Assembly: GCA_029204225.1 (NCBI GenBank) | Contig: CM055107.1 | Span: forward strand, 44,826,507 to 44,890,506 | Source of the DNA: Diphasiastrum complanatum | Lineage: Eukaryota > Streptophyta > Lycopodiopsida > Lycopodiales > Lycopodiaceae | DNA length: 64,000 bases | Direction of reading: 5' to 3' | Part shown: positions 11,131-22,300 of the stretch, piece after piece | Position numbering within the stretch: the stretch's first letter is position 1 | How the letters are laid out: each line of letters begins with the position of its first letter | Notes under the pieces: model-generated | The model's database searches: none | The model's input: only the letters and a program-made list of their open reading frames with translations | Told to the model about the DNA's origin: nothing | Program-made: the position numbers and the translations under genes

Positions 11131-12130
11131 GCACTCCATTCAAAGGAGTGGTATGAGGCTATGAAGCAAGAATATGATGCATTGATCACCAACAATACAT
11201 AAGAGCTTGTGGATCCATCCATCCAACAAGCATATTATCGGTTGCAAGTGAGTGTTTTGAGTCAAGTACAATCATGATGACACCATCAACAAGTACAAAG
11301 CAAGGCTATGTGCAAAAGGATTTGCTCAAATCCAAGGCCTTGATTATAAATAAAAACTTTTGCACTTGTTGCAAAGATGGTGACAATAAGGATCATCATA
11401 TCTATTGCTTGCTAATCTAAATGGAAGGTGTTCCAATTGGATATCCCCAATGCTTTTCTCAATGGATATCTTGAGGAGGAGATTTATATGGAGCAACCTC
11501 AAGGATTCGTCAAGGATAAATCCAAAGTTTGCTTGCTATTCAAAAGTTTATATGGACTCAAGCAAGCATCAAAATCATGGTATGTAGCAAGACTCAATTC
11601 CTTTCTCATCTCACTAGAATGTATCCGAAGTGATTATGACTTCCATGTACTTAAAGTTTGTTTCTAGTGATCTTGTCATTCTTCTCATTTATGTAGATGA
11701 CATTATCCTTTGTGGAAGTTGCATCAAATTAGTAGAAGAGACTAAAAGTGCACTTGTAGGAGAGTTTAAAATGCAAGATCTAGGTGAGATCCACTATATA
11801 TTAGGCCTAGAAATATACTTTCATCAAAATTTTGCTTTTATATGTCAATCTAGATATGCTCTATCAATGTTGAAAAATTTTCAGATGGAGAATTGTAAGA
11901 GCATAGATACACCTATGGAGCATGTTATAAAAGATCCTAATAAAAAAATGAAAGATCCTTCGAGGACATCACCCTTTTTAGGAGTCTTATTGGCTCCTTG
12001 ATTTGGTTGACTATCACTAGGCCCGACTTGAGCTATTGTGTGCACAATCTATGCAAGATCCCAAGATCTACCATTGGAAATCGGCCAAGAGAGTCCTAAG
12101 GTATATATCTTCAACTCATGATTTTGGTTT
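11131..12130 (+). pseudogene. Copia-3 reverse transcriptase remnant
   Basis: Starts with KEWYEAMKQEYDALI. It continues with FQLDIPNAFLNGYLEEEIYMEQP, SLYGLKQASKSWY and LIYVDDIILCG, then ENCKSIDTPMEHV, and ends near SAKRVLRYISSTHDFGL. Multiple frame changes and stops, but the YVDD site is preserved. It resembles Copia-1 (ECKGIETPMEQHV), so probably the same lineage. No 3' LTR follows. Instead a minus-strand primer site appears at 12180. Confidence 0.8.
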
Positions 12131-12179
12131 GCTCTAAAAAAGTGAAGAGATTAGAATTTACCATTTACACCTTGGAAGA

Positions 12180-12192
12180 GGCTCTGATACCA
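12180..12192 (-). promoter_or_regulatory. Primer-binding-site-like sequence of a lost minus-strand element
   Basis: The minus strand reads TGGTATCAGAGCC, four bases from a TG that could open an LTR at 12197. No matching gag is found on its left because the Copia-3 RT remnant abuts it. Confidence 0.55.
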
Positions 12193-12196
12193 CTTT

Positions 12197-13065
12197 TGCA
12201 ACCAAGAAGAGCAACCCACCAAGCCTTTGAGTTGATGTCCACCAATGCCTCCAAAAGGCCTCCAATGTGCCTCTCCTCCACTACTCCTAAGATTCTTCCA
12301 AAAGTACACAAACAAGATGGCCTCAAGAATCTACCACCCAACATAGCTAGATTAGGCATAAGCAAGCTCTACCCCCTTGCTAAACCACAATCCCTAACAT
12401 CATATTCACAAGCATGCTCAAGATCCTACTCCCATCTAAGTCCCATACTAGAGATGGAGATCCTCTCAAGAGCAAACAAGCCAATTCTATACACTCTACT
12501 CACTAGCAATCTACTAGAGAATAGAAACTAGCAACAACACAAGAAATCCCCCCTCCTTTGGGCGCCCTACCCCACTCTTATAGATGGCCTATGACTCACT
12601 CCAAAGCACTATGGAATGTCCACACAAGCCAATGAGAAAAGGGGAGGCAAAGGAAGAACCAAGAGCCTCCCAAGTTAGTGGAACATAAAAAGACACCTTC
12701 CATAACCCATGGTTCTTGGTTATAATTTCTTGGGTTCTTAAGGGGCATTAAGAGGCCCTTGTAGGTGTGCCCTCCTACTAGGTCCCCCCATGACCCTCAA
12801 GTGATGGCAAAATTTGCCCCAAGGCCAATTATGTGATTATGGCTCAAGGTTGAGGCCCAAGGTTTAAGAAAATGACCAATATCCAAGGTAAGGTCCTCCT
12901 AACACCTCATTAGGTTCCATACCTCCGACCAAGGCATAGACACCTACCTACCCTTATCCAAGGACACAAGTACCTTAATCTAAAGAAACCTATCCTTAAT
13001 CCTAAGGGCACCCCTTATCCAAGGGTGACTAGGTTCCATACCTCCGACCAAGGCATAAACACTTA
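12197..13065. other. Possible LTR and unassigned sequence
   Basis: Non-coding. A string containing GGTTCCATACCTCCGACCAA occurs twice (about 12914 and 13033). The 137-codon frame over 12118-12531 has no family motif and is probably chance. Confidence 0.3.
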
Positions 13066-13135
13066 CCATCCTCACTTTCCAAATAGAATAACCTCTCTCC
13101 TTGCTCCAAGAGGAAAGACACCATGGATGCCATAA
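13066..13135 (-). pseudogene. Copia-4 gag N-terminal scrap
   Basis: The minus strand matches the gag opening of Copia-1 (LLE..ERL..YSIWKVRM) at nucleotide level with an internal deletion, then stops. It lies correctly placed before the leader and primer site at 13857. Confidence 0.7.
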
Positions 13136-13856
13136 TCACTTGTGAAGGGTTAAAAAAGACAAGTACAAGTATTGCTTTTCTCTCAAAATATGTTCTCACA
13201 ATTGTGTCCTACCAAAATCAATTGAGATCTAGCAACCAATATGAGACTACAATTTCAATAGCTTTGACAATCTCACTCAAACTAGATCTATCTTCTTTTC
13301 AAAAAAGAGACACAACAAGATTTTGATCCACGTTCTAAGCACAAATAGAGCACTCAAAAATGTCTCAAAAGACACAAATCCACTTAATTTGTAAGAAACT
13401 ATGAGGCCTTGGACTCAAAATCTCACCTAGACCTCACTCAGTCAAGATTGGCAAGCTAGAACATGAATTTTTTGATCAAAATAGCTACATGTGAGTCGAA
13501 CTTGATGTGTCCAACCAGGCTAGGTGCACTACCTACCTTGATTCAAATGGCTATAACTTCCACTAGACACATCAAATTGAGTTGAAACAAGTTGCAACAC
13601 AAATTATACTTCACTAGCTTTCTAGCAAGCTATCATACTCCAAATTTGGATCAACCTTGGAGAAGCATCACAAACTCAAAGTGGACTAATCTCATGTGTC
13701 TGAGCACTGATTTCCGTACAGTACCAATATGGATCCAATCTATGTGATTTAGATCCATCTTGATCCAAAAATCACTATGATAAAAATCAAGAACCTCCAA
13801 AACTAGATTTCAAGCCAAAAACACTACTCTTGATAGATGCAAATCAATCTTAGATA
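13136..13856. other. Copia-4 leader remnant
   Basis: Non-coding sequence between the gag scrap and the primer site. Similar in length to the Copia-1 leader. Confidence 0.45.
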
Positions 13857-13869
13857 GGCTCTGATACCA
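13857..13869 (-). promoter_or_regulatory. Copia-4 primer binding site
   Basis: The minus strand reads TGGTATCAGAGCC, one base from an LTR beginning TGTACTTTTC at 13871 (plus reading). Confidence 0.75.
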
Positions 13870-14052
13870 TTGTACTTTTCACGCGTGCAAGGACTTCTCA
13901 AACAATGTGAATGATCTCCTAAGATGTGTGTGATTGCACATAGATCAATCTAGATTGAGATACAAGCATACTAGCTCAAAATCTAAGGCAAGAGCACTTT
14001 GTACATGCATCAATGCATCAATCATCAACCATTCATCACACATAATGAAAGG

Positions 14053-14690
14053 ACACTTTCCATAAAAAAAACTAAGTATAGATTTGGCTTGCTCTCGGGT
14101 AGAGAAAGAATACAACATATGGCTTTCAAGTAGAGAGAGAATATAAGAAAAAAAAAAGTGTCGGAGCTTGCTACATCAAGATCTTGCTACAAAAAACTAA
14201 GTATGGACTATCCTACACTATTACTAGTAGTAGCTCAAGATGCAAGAGTCTTCAATGAAGCATTTTGATTGGTCCCCTAAGATCACCACCTCTTACAATG
14301 ATTGGACCATTTTGGTGCACCTCACAATGTAGTGATCTTAGGATAACCAAACTGAGATATGGTGTCTTGTTTCTTGGATAACCAAGATACAAGACACTTT
14401 CCATGCAAAAAACTAAGTATATATTTGGCTTGCTCTCGGGTAGAGAGAGAATACAACATATGGCTCTCAGCAGGTAGAGAGAGCATGTAAGAAAAAAACT
14501 GAGTATTGGAGCTTGCTACATCAAGATCTTGCTAAAAAAAACTAAGTATGGACTATCCTACACTCTTACTAGTAGAAGCTCGAAATCCAAGAGTCTTGAA
14601 TGAAGCATTTGGATTGCACCCCTAAGATCACCACCTCTTACAATGATTGGACCTCCTACTTGACACCTTTTACGATGATTGGACCATTTT
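14053..14690. repeat. Direct tandem duplication, period about 341 bp
   Basis: The block from 14053 (ACACTTTCCAT..) recurs from 14394 with few changes, including CTTGCTCTCGGGTAGAGA and GATCACCACCTCTTACAATG. The second copy carries an extra ~30 bp near its end. Probably part of the Copia-4 LTR or adjacent repeat. Confidence 0.8.
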
Positions 14691-14925
14691 GGTGCACCTC
14701 ACAATGTGATTGGTCCAAATTGACAAATAAAAACAAGATATGTCGCTCACCCTTTAGCATCAAGCCAAGTGTCATTAGCCTATATTACCACGAGCTAATC
14801 CACTTCTAGAATTGGCCTAATCACTTATCTACAAGTGTACAATGAGTGGATTTTAAAGAGGACCCCAAACCTTAAGATAGATGGCTTTTACAATTTCACA
14901 TACATATGTGTTTGTGTGTAGCGCA

Positions 14926-14929
<4 letters not shown>

Positions 14930-14981
<52 letters not shown>
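14930..14981. repeat. (GA)n microsatellite
   Basis: About 26 uninterrupted GA units. Confidence 0.97.
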
Positions 14982-14984
<3 letters not shown>

Positions 14985-14989
14985 TTTAA

Positions 14990-15405
14990 TACCACCAGGT
15001 ATCTAAGGCCACTAAGTACATCCAAGTATAAGTAACATCATATGGAAGAGTATGAAAAACATTACTCAAACCAAAAGAAGAAAACTAGTTAGTCCTAGCT
15101 TTCTAGAAGACAATATACACTAAAATAACAATAAAATGTAAATAGCAAGACTGCTTCTTTGAATCATGGAGAGAGAAAATTTCGGCAATGATGGACAAAA
15201 AGGGATTTGTGCAAACTGACTTATTAGGGTTTTGACCAACTCAAGCTAACAAGGTGTGTTTGATGATGAACACGTGTCTTTCAATTTATCCCATAAAACA
15301 TTTTGATTGAAAGGCTATATATATCATGAGTGTTCTGGAATTCTGCGATGAAAAGCGTGACAAGGTAGGATTTCTCTGAGATTAGGGTTTAGGGAGGAGA
15401 AATAG

Positions 15406-15466
<61 letters not shown>

Positions 15467-15650
15467 AATCCATTGAAAATTATCTAGAAGAATATTACAG
15501 GTGTTCTATCACATTGTTCACGATTTTTGCATGAAATCACGATGTTTGACTAATTTTATAGGATACAATTGTTTCCAATAAATTGTAAGAAATCATAGTC
15601 GCCTTGTAAATTACTTCGCAACCGAATCATTACCTACTTCTTGGCCACTC
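14990..15650. repeat. Downstream duplicate of the host gene 3' end
   Basis: Matches 15925-16276 in two blocks (14999-15180 and 15467-15650), with a ~220-bp insertion and a TA/GA microsatellite between them. On the minus strand it repeats the last ~13 codons of exon 5 (WSGQ..ND.VAK then TAA), with substitutions. It is a pseudo-exon, since it lacks the upstream part of the exon. Confidence 0.8.
15410..15467. repeat. (TA)n(GA)n compound microsatellite
   Basis: About 16 TA units followed by about 12 GA units, at the position where the paralogous copy has GA only. Confidence 0.95.
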
Positions 15651-15924
15651 CAAAAGAACTAACTAGCTTGATAGTGAAGCAGACTTTATTGAGAAACATA
15701 GTAACAATCCATGAAACAAGCAACAAACTAAATGATCTCATGGAGCAAGAGAACCAACTAGTACGACATGACCCATTTTTGGATTCTATGTTTGATTATG
15801 ATGCTTCTAAGCAATTTAAGCAATAGTAACAGAAAACATTCAACCAGTAATTTTTTTTCTAAAATTTAATTAAAAAATATATTTGCATTCTACTTTTTGG
15901 AACACATATATCTATATACATAGA
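15651..15924. other. Unassigned, with a 61-codon open frame
   Basis: The plus-strand frame 15641-15826 is Gln/Asn/Leu rich and has no recognised motif. Its start overlaps the duplicated exon tail on the opposite strand. No support for a gene. Confidence 0.25.
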
Positions 15925-16031
15925 CACACTAAGTAAATCCAAGTATGAGTAACATCATATGGGAGCGTATGAAAAACATCACTCAAACCAAAAGAAGAAC
16001 ACTATTGAGCCTTGGACTTCTAGCTCTAAAT

Positions 16032-16034
<3 letters not shown>

Positions 16035-16095
<61 letters not shown>
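16035..16095. repeat. (GA)n microsatellite in host 3' flank
   Basis: About 30 GA units, 145 bp downstream of the host stop codon and possibly transcribed in the 3'UTR as (TC)n. Confidence 0.96.
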
Positions 16096-16098
<3 letters not shown>

Positions 16099-16239
16099 AC
16101 TGAAAATTATCTAGATGAATATTCCAAGTCCTCTGTCAAACATATTCACGGTTTTTGCATGAAATCATAATGTACAAGTAATCTTTATAGGCTACAGTTG
16201 CTTCCAATAAATAGTAAGAAATCACAGCCACCTCTTGTA

Positions 16240-16334
16240 CTACTTCGCAACCAAATCATTACTTGCTTTTTGGCCACTCCATGTTGCCAATGTTGGAGTT
16301 GCTACACCTACATTTTGAATGTCAAGAAGGTTTG
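16240..16334 (-). CDS. Host gene exon 5 (last coding exon)
   Basis: The 95-nt exon completes Ala186, reads [18 protein letters not shown], and then a short tail ending at TAG (16242-16240). The NVGVATPTL motif matches the conserved C-terminus of plant family members, which supports this as the true end. The last coding bases and the 3' flank are duplicated at 14990-15650. Confidence 0.93.
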
Positions 16335-19300
16335 CTGCAGTCACCAATATCTCACCTTAGTCTTACAAATAGCATCAGCACAAATTTGTATATGAGTGAT
16401 TAGGCTGTAACAGCATTAGCTTTGAGGACTCTAGTCCAGCTAGAAACTGTACTTACAAAAGCTTACACACGAGTCAAAATAGCAAGAAAAGATGAAAAGG
16501 GATTGTAAAACTATTTATCACATATCAAAATACTTCTGAAAATAAAACAACTTACTCTATCAATCTTTAAGAAACAGCATGACTGCATTATGATAATGTC
16601 AAGAAAACATGTTGCGATCCATAAGTTATTCTAAACGTGTTAAATGGTTGTATAAGGATCCCGGATCGGGATCGCAGGGATAGTTGCAATCGGTTGAATT
16701 TCCAGAAGCAGTTTGGTTTAGGATAGCACTGTGAGTGCGAGTAAGCTTTGGTTATGCTTACGTTCAGAGAATTTTCAATATCATCATTTTGCAAAACTTT
16801 GGTGTGCATGGCTTTATACCAAGAGTGACACAAGGAATTAATTGACAGATCGAAGTTGATTTGTGGCACTGAAAATTTCAAATATGATCCATCGGTTTTT
16901 GATGCCTAATCAATCAAAAGGCATTATTTGGGAGCGCTTGTCTACTAGAATTCTCATAGAAAAATCAGATTGCAGTTTGCTTGGTTCTAAGATCCATAAT
17001 CAAGAAGACCTGCAAATATGAAGGACATTACAAGCAGCAACATCATCAACCAGATTAAAATGTTTCTTGGTTTGAGGCTTTGATAAACAATGTTTTCCTA
17101 TTTCACCTTGCCTCCTCTCACGACATGGACAAAGTTCCCTCTGCATCCCCATCTCGTTTAATGAAAATCTCAATATCACTGTTTAAGCAAACTAAAGACT
17201 TTTCATTAAGAGATGCAAGGAAATTATTGACTCGGACCCTTAGTTGCCTGTTCCGGAATGGAATGCGTTCCGGAACTTGACCAATTTTTGTTTTCTAAAT
17301 ATGTTATTTTTTAACAAAGGAATTTAGATATGGAACGGAATAGCGAATTTAGGATCAGCGTGAGCTTAAGAACGTGGCTCAGATAACAGTCTCTGACCAC
17401 AGTTATGCTTTCTTGTTTTTTGTCCAAATTCAAACGCCTACTTTACAATTTGCTTTCTTTCTATGGTCTTATCATATGTTGTAGAAGCTACATCCTGATA
17501 CATATTCTCTCGATCCACCTTCCACTACCAGAGCATATCATATTGTTTCAGTGTTACCATTCGAACTGACGAGGCTTATTGTCCTCTAATTGTTAGAATG
17601 GCAAGAGCTATTCTGTTCTTTAGAGGATTTGATATAATCCTACCAACTCAAAAGTTTAAGAGATGTAGCTACATGACAATTTTGAAAAGCATGCAATGTT
17701 AACTAACATGCATTGATTGAGCATTTCTTTTACTTGCATCGCTCATGCATTACACTATAGTCTTGACTAATCGATTATCAACACATGGATAACTGCATGG
17801 AAGTTGATACCTGTAAAAGACTATTTATCAATAGATTTTAGAGGACATAAATTGTGCTACTTCTTCCTCTCATAGCAGTGGCATGGAACTCTGAAGCATG
17901 TGAGATCAATTAATCCAAGGCAACAACTGTCAGTTTTATCTATATATTTCAAAGCAACGTGTGACTATTCTGTGCAAATGTGTGAGACACAAGTTTTGAG
18001 ATTTTGGAGCCATGATTTCTAAGAACTCACGGTAATTCAGAAGCAACTCTGAGAGCCATTTTGAAGCATCAAAAAAACATTATGAGGGTGTCTATCTGTG
18101 TTGTCTTTAAGTGATTTGTGAAGGCTATGTCACTTGCGGCTACTCTAGAGCAGAAGTATATTAATCATAGGGTACCTTCTTTTCATCCCACAATTGTCAT
18201 ATATATCAGCTACTTCCACTAATGTTGGTGATTCTTTACCTATTCCAAGACCTATGTTCTTTTGACGATACACTTAAGCCAGGATGACTGAAATCTGGTC
18301 CAAGAATTTATGCTTTGGGTAAGAACTGTTAAGCAACGTGCTACAACTGCTTCTCGTGCTCATGAGGCTGCCTTGTTGATAAGGTAGATGTTTAAAAGCT
18401 TTATGCTCACATCATTAATGTCTTCCAAGGTGCTATCTCTATTTTTAAGGTAGAGCATAAAGTATGTTAGCCTATGCAGATAGACAAACTCAACCACAAA
18501 TTATATGGCTACAAGTTCAGATATCTGTAAGGAGCTGATAAAATCATGGGCATGATATACTTCCTCCCTTAATCAAGTTCTAACCTCAGAACTTAAAGTT
18601 AGGGAAGTTCTTTTTAAGGCTGCTCCCCTATTCCCAAGAGTCGTCATCATTAGTATGGCCCTTCGGTAAATATACAATTACACAATCACGTAACGGAGAT
18701 CTTATCGAGTTCAAAATGGGTCACACTAGATGACTCTTCAGACATGTCCAATAGATCTCCAAAACCAAGGTGATCCCCTTCACGTAGACTTTTTCTTAAG
18801 TCAACTAGCCTGAAATACTGGGTGTACCTGAGTTCCTTCTAGAAATTCTAATTGGTAAGCCAAAGATCCAATCTTTTGTATTATGAACAGCCCCTGCATT
18901 GAGTGGAAAATTTATAACTTTTAAATCCTTCGAGATTCACAAATGCACCCAATCTCTTCTTGAAAATGTCGAGGTGATCTTTCACATTAGCATAATGTAT
19001 GTCCCTATCTTGTGAACTTTGGACATTCTTGTGTCCTATTCATAGCATTTCCTGCATATCATGCAAGAAATCAACTACCTTCTAAAACTTGATCATTTGA
19101 GTTTCTACATAAATGGGTGATCTACGCTGATACCCATACATAAGCATAGATGGGCTATAACCGGTAGTCGAATGATTATTGCTATTGTAGGCAAACTCAA
19201 TCGACAATAAATATTTCTCCCAATGCGATTGTCGTCAAAAAAAATATTCTCATAGCATTTGTTTCATCGTCTGATTATTTTTTTTAATTTGACTGTCCTG

Positions 19301-22300
19301 ATCTATATAAGTACAACTCAACGATGTTTCCAGTTTTGGCAAATACGGCCAACCAGAGACCAGTGAACATCAAATAGTCTAAACAAGTGTTTTACACTTG
19401 TTTGAGCTAAATCAAAAGCCTTCGCAATGGTCTTTACCAAAATAAACGTAGCCAATTCGATTGAATCGCTGACAATTACCCAAATTGCATCATTTTGTTT
19501 ATTTGTCCTCGATAATCCAACTACCAGATCCATTGAAATACTACATTGGGCATGCATATCTTCTCTTTCCTAAACAAAAGTCCATTGCGGATAGAGAAGC
19601 CATCAACACCTTCTCTAATTTTCCCCCCAAACTGATCAGTCTCACTTGTACATCGGTCTCGCTTGATGCGAGTCTTTCTCACAAAGAAAGATGGAAATCA
19701 ATGTTGATTTTGGTGAAGGGAAGTTCATTCAACTAAGTGCAATAGCACTCAATTGATGGTTCCTTTTAGATAACACACTTCAAAGTCAAATCCTTGCATG
19801 AGTTCTACCCATCAGGCGTTACGACCTCTCAAATCATTTTGATTACAATAATACTTTAAAGGTTGGTCATCCGTGTTCACCATGAATTTATGACCATACA
19901 GGTAATGTCTCCATGACTTCAAAGCATGGATCATTGCAAAAAGCTCTTTTTCTTGAGTAGTGTGTTTTACTTGCTGATAACTTTTTACTTTCAACAGCAA
20001 CGGGCCCGTGTTAATGACGAAAGGGATATTTGGATCCGTTATTCTCAAAACGGGAACCGAGAGGATTAGAAGCTTGGGTTTTTCAAAAACTCTCATTTAA
20101 CTTCTCATTCCGGTTTATCGGAGGACTAGGCCTACCTTTCCGATTTTTCATCCCCTTTAATACTTGATTAAGCAAGGCGCAATCTTTGCATATTCCCTAA
20201 TAGACTTTTGAAAGAACGCCGTAAGTACCAAAAGGATGACTTGAGTTCACGTATGGTTTCAGGAATAGGCCATTCGACTACTATCTTTACCTTTTCCTCG
20301 TCAATTTTGATCTATTAGCGGTGATCTTATGACCAAGTTCTTTAAAGTAGTCCTTTTCTAAGAATTCGTGCTTAGATTCTTTAGCAAACATTTGGTCATA
20401 ACTAGCATGAATGTACAAACTTTTCTTATCCTTAAGCTAAAAGGCAAGAAGGAGAGAGTTGCATGAAGTTGTTTGGCAGGTTCCAAAGAACTTTCAGAAT
20501 CAAATGAACTTACTCTAAAAAACACAAAATGGAAACTTAAGGCTAATGAAACATAGCATCAGTGCCATTAAGACACGCCCAAAATACGCGTCTGCTGTCA
20601 ATAATGCCTTGGGAGGATATCAAAGTAAATATAGTTATAATTAACATATAGAAAGTCCTGCTATTGACACAGGTCCATCATGCAAAACTAAATTAGCTGT
20701 GGCATAGCAGCACAAGCACCAACATGAATTGCAAACAGAACCAAAAATTAACTTATACACAGTGTCTTGATCATATCAAAGTCATTCAATAAAGGACAAT
20801 ACCAGTATGAATGCTTGGATTGGCAGCCGCAGTAGCATCAGCTAGCACTGATACAGAAGGATAATCCAGTGCTACAGCATCAAAAACAGTGGCCCTGATA
20901 CAGTTTGGAGTTTGAACACCTGAGTAGACCAACAGATCATGAGTTTTGCTGACACTAATGTCATGAAGTTTGACCCCTTACGCAGAAAAACAGAGCACAT
21001 ATTCCTGGAACTGCAACATTTCTTATAATCACTGAGTGCTTTAAGTCTAGAATGCTCATTTGTGCTTTTGAAAATGTGAAACAAATTTTCTCCTAAGGTA
21101 TTAAGGTCTTGAATCTCTTTTAGAATGAAATGTGTGACCTACCATCTTTCCGCTCCAAATAACAAAATGAAAATTACATATTTAGAATTAATCATGACAA
21201 ATGGTTTTTGTCAGTTGCAATGGCTATAGCAGGAAAACAGAAGCTTAACATGAATCGTGCTCATAAGTTCTCCTTGCTCTTGGAAAAGTGACCAAAAACT
21301 AGATCCATGCACGACTCACCCACAATTACAATGTTTGATATTCCAGCCCGTCGAAGCACTAAATCCAAGTTTGTAGCGAAAAAGGCACTGAACCTCGACT
21401 TAACGATAACATGTTCCCCAGCACTAGGTACTAATCCTTCAACTAGAGCTGCCCCACTAGATCCTTTGATGGTGGGCCCCTTCTTCCCATTTTCATAGAA
21501 ATGTTTGCGAAAAAACTCCACATCTCTACCAGAAGAATGGTGCTCCCGTAATACCTGTGAAGTACAAAAAGTGGATGAGAACATGAAAATGAAGTACCCA
21601 GGCCAAAAAAGCCTCTATAACTATATGATCATCCATTCTGAGAGATTGGAGAGTTAATTGCAAATTCACCACTTCAGCAACATTCCATAATGAGAACTTA
21701 CGCAACTTGAGAGATTATCATAGCATGGTCAGATGCTTATAACTATATAATCTTTGCCTTCATCAAGGGAAGCTTGAAAAGGTGATTTGTTTCTACAACA
21801 AAACATCATATCACTGCAAAACCACCAAAGTTGAAAGAAACAAAATGATTTTCAAAATCCAATGACTAAAAAAAACATCTTTTAAAATAACAGCCATGAC
21901 ATTTTCCCCTTTGTCATCTTGTAACTACCTTCTATAACAAAGGATAACTTAGCCAAAAAATATAACTTGACAATATAAATGGGCCTCTTGGCTCCAAGCT
22001 CATTAGATATTAACAAAAGATTTGTGCAAGACCCAAGCACAGACATTGTTCAAATGATTCTCCCCTTTGTAAAAACAATAACAACCTGGTTCTCCTCTTT
22101 GATTCACATTAAAACCATATAGTGTTGCACGTTCCATTCCAGAACGCAATCCAGAATGCGTTCTGGGATGTGATCCGGAGGAACGCGATCAGAGAAATCC
22201 CATTAGGGTTTCCCGGAGCATCCATCTCAGAGCTTGTGACAAAAACATGAGTCAACTCACTGTACTCAACAAAATACGAGTACAATTATGAAGCACAAGC

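Larger units (their letters stand above)
16335..20802 (-). other. Host gene intron 4 (4.5 kb)
   Basis: Donor GTATTG; acceptor GTGACTGCAG. It contains a decayed Gypsy-C (about 18680-20440). Between 16335 and 18680 I see no gene, only AT-rich sequence and a short inverted repeat at 17249-17277. Confidence 0.88.

Noticed and set aside
12118-12531. 137-codon plus-strand open frame
   Set aside because: Starts at the decayed end of Copia-3 RT and runs through a primer site into probable LTR. No motif.
20780-21600. Bacterial contamination or intronless pseudogene for the isochorismatase fragments
   Set aside because: Each fragment ends at a GT donor or AG acceptor, and phases agree over five pieces spread through plant transposons.
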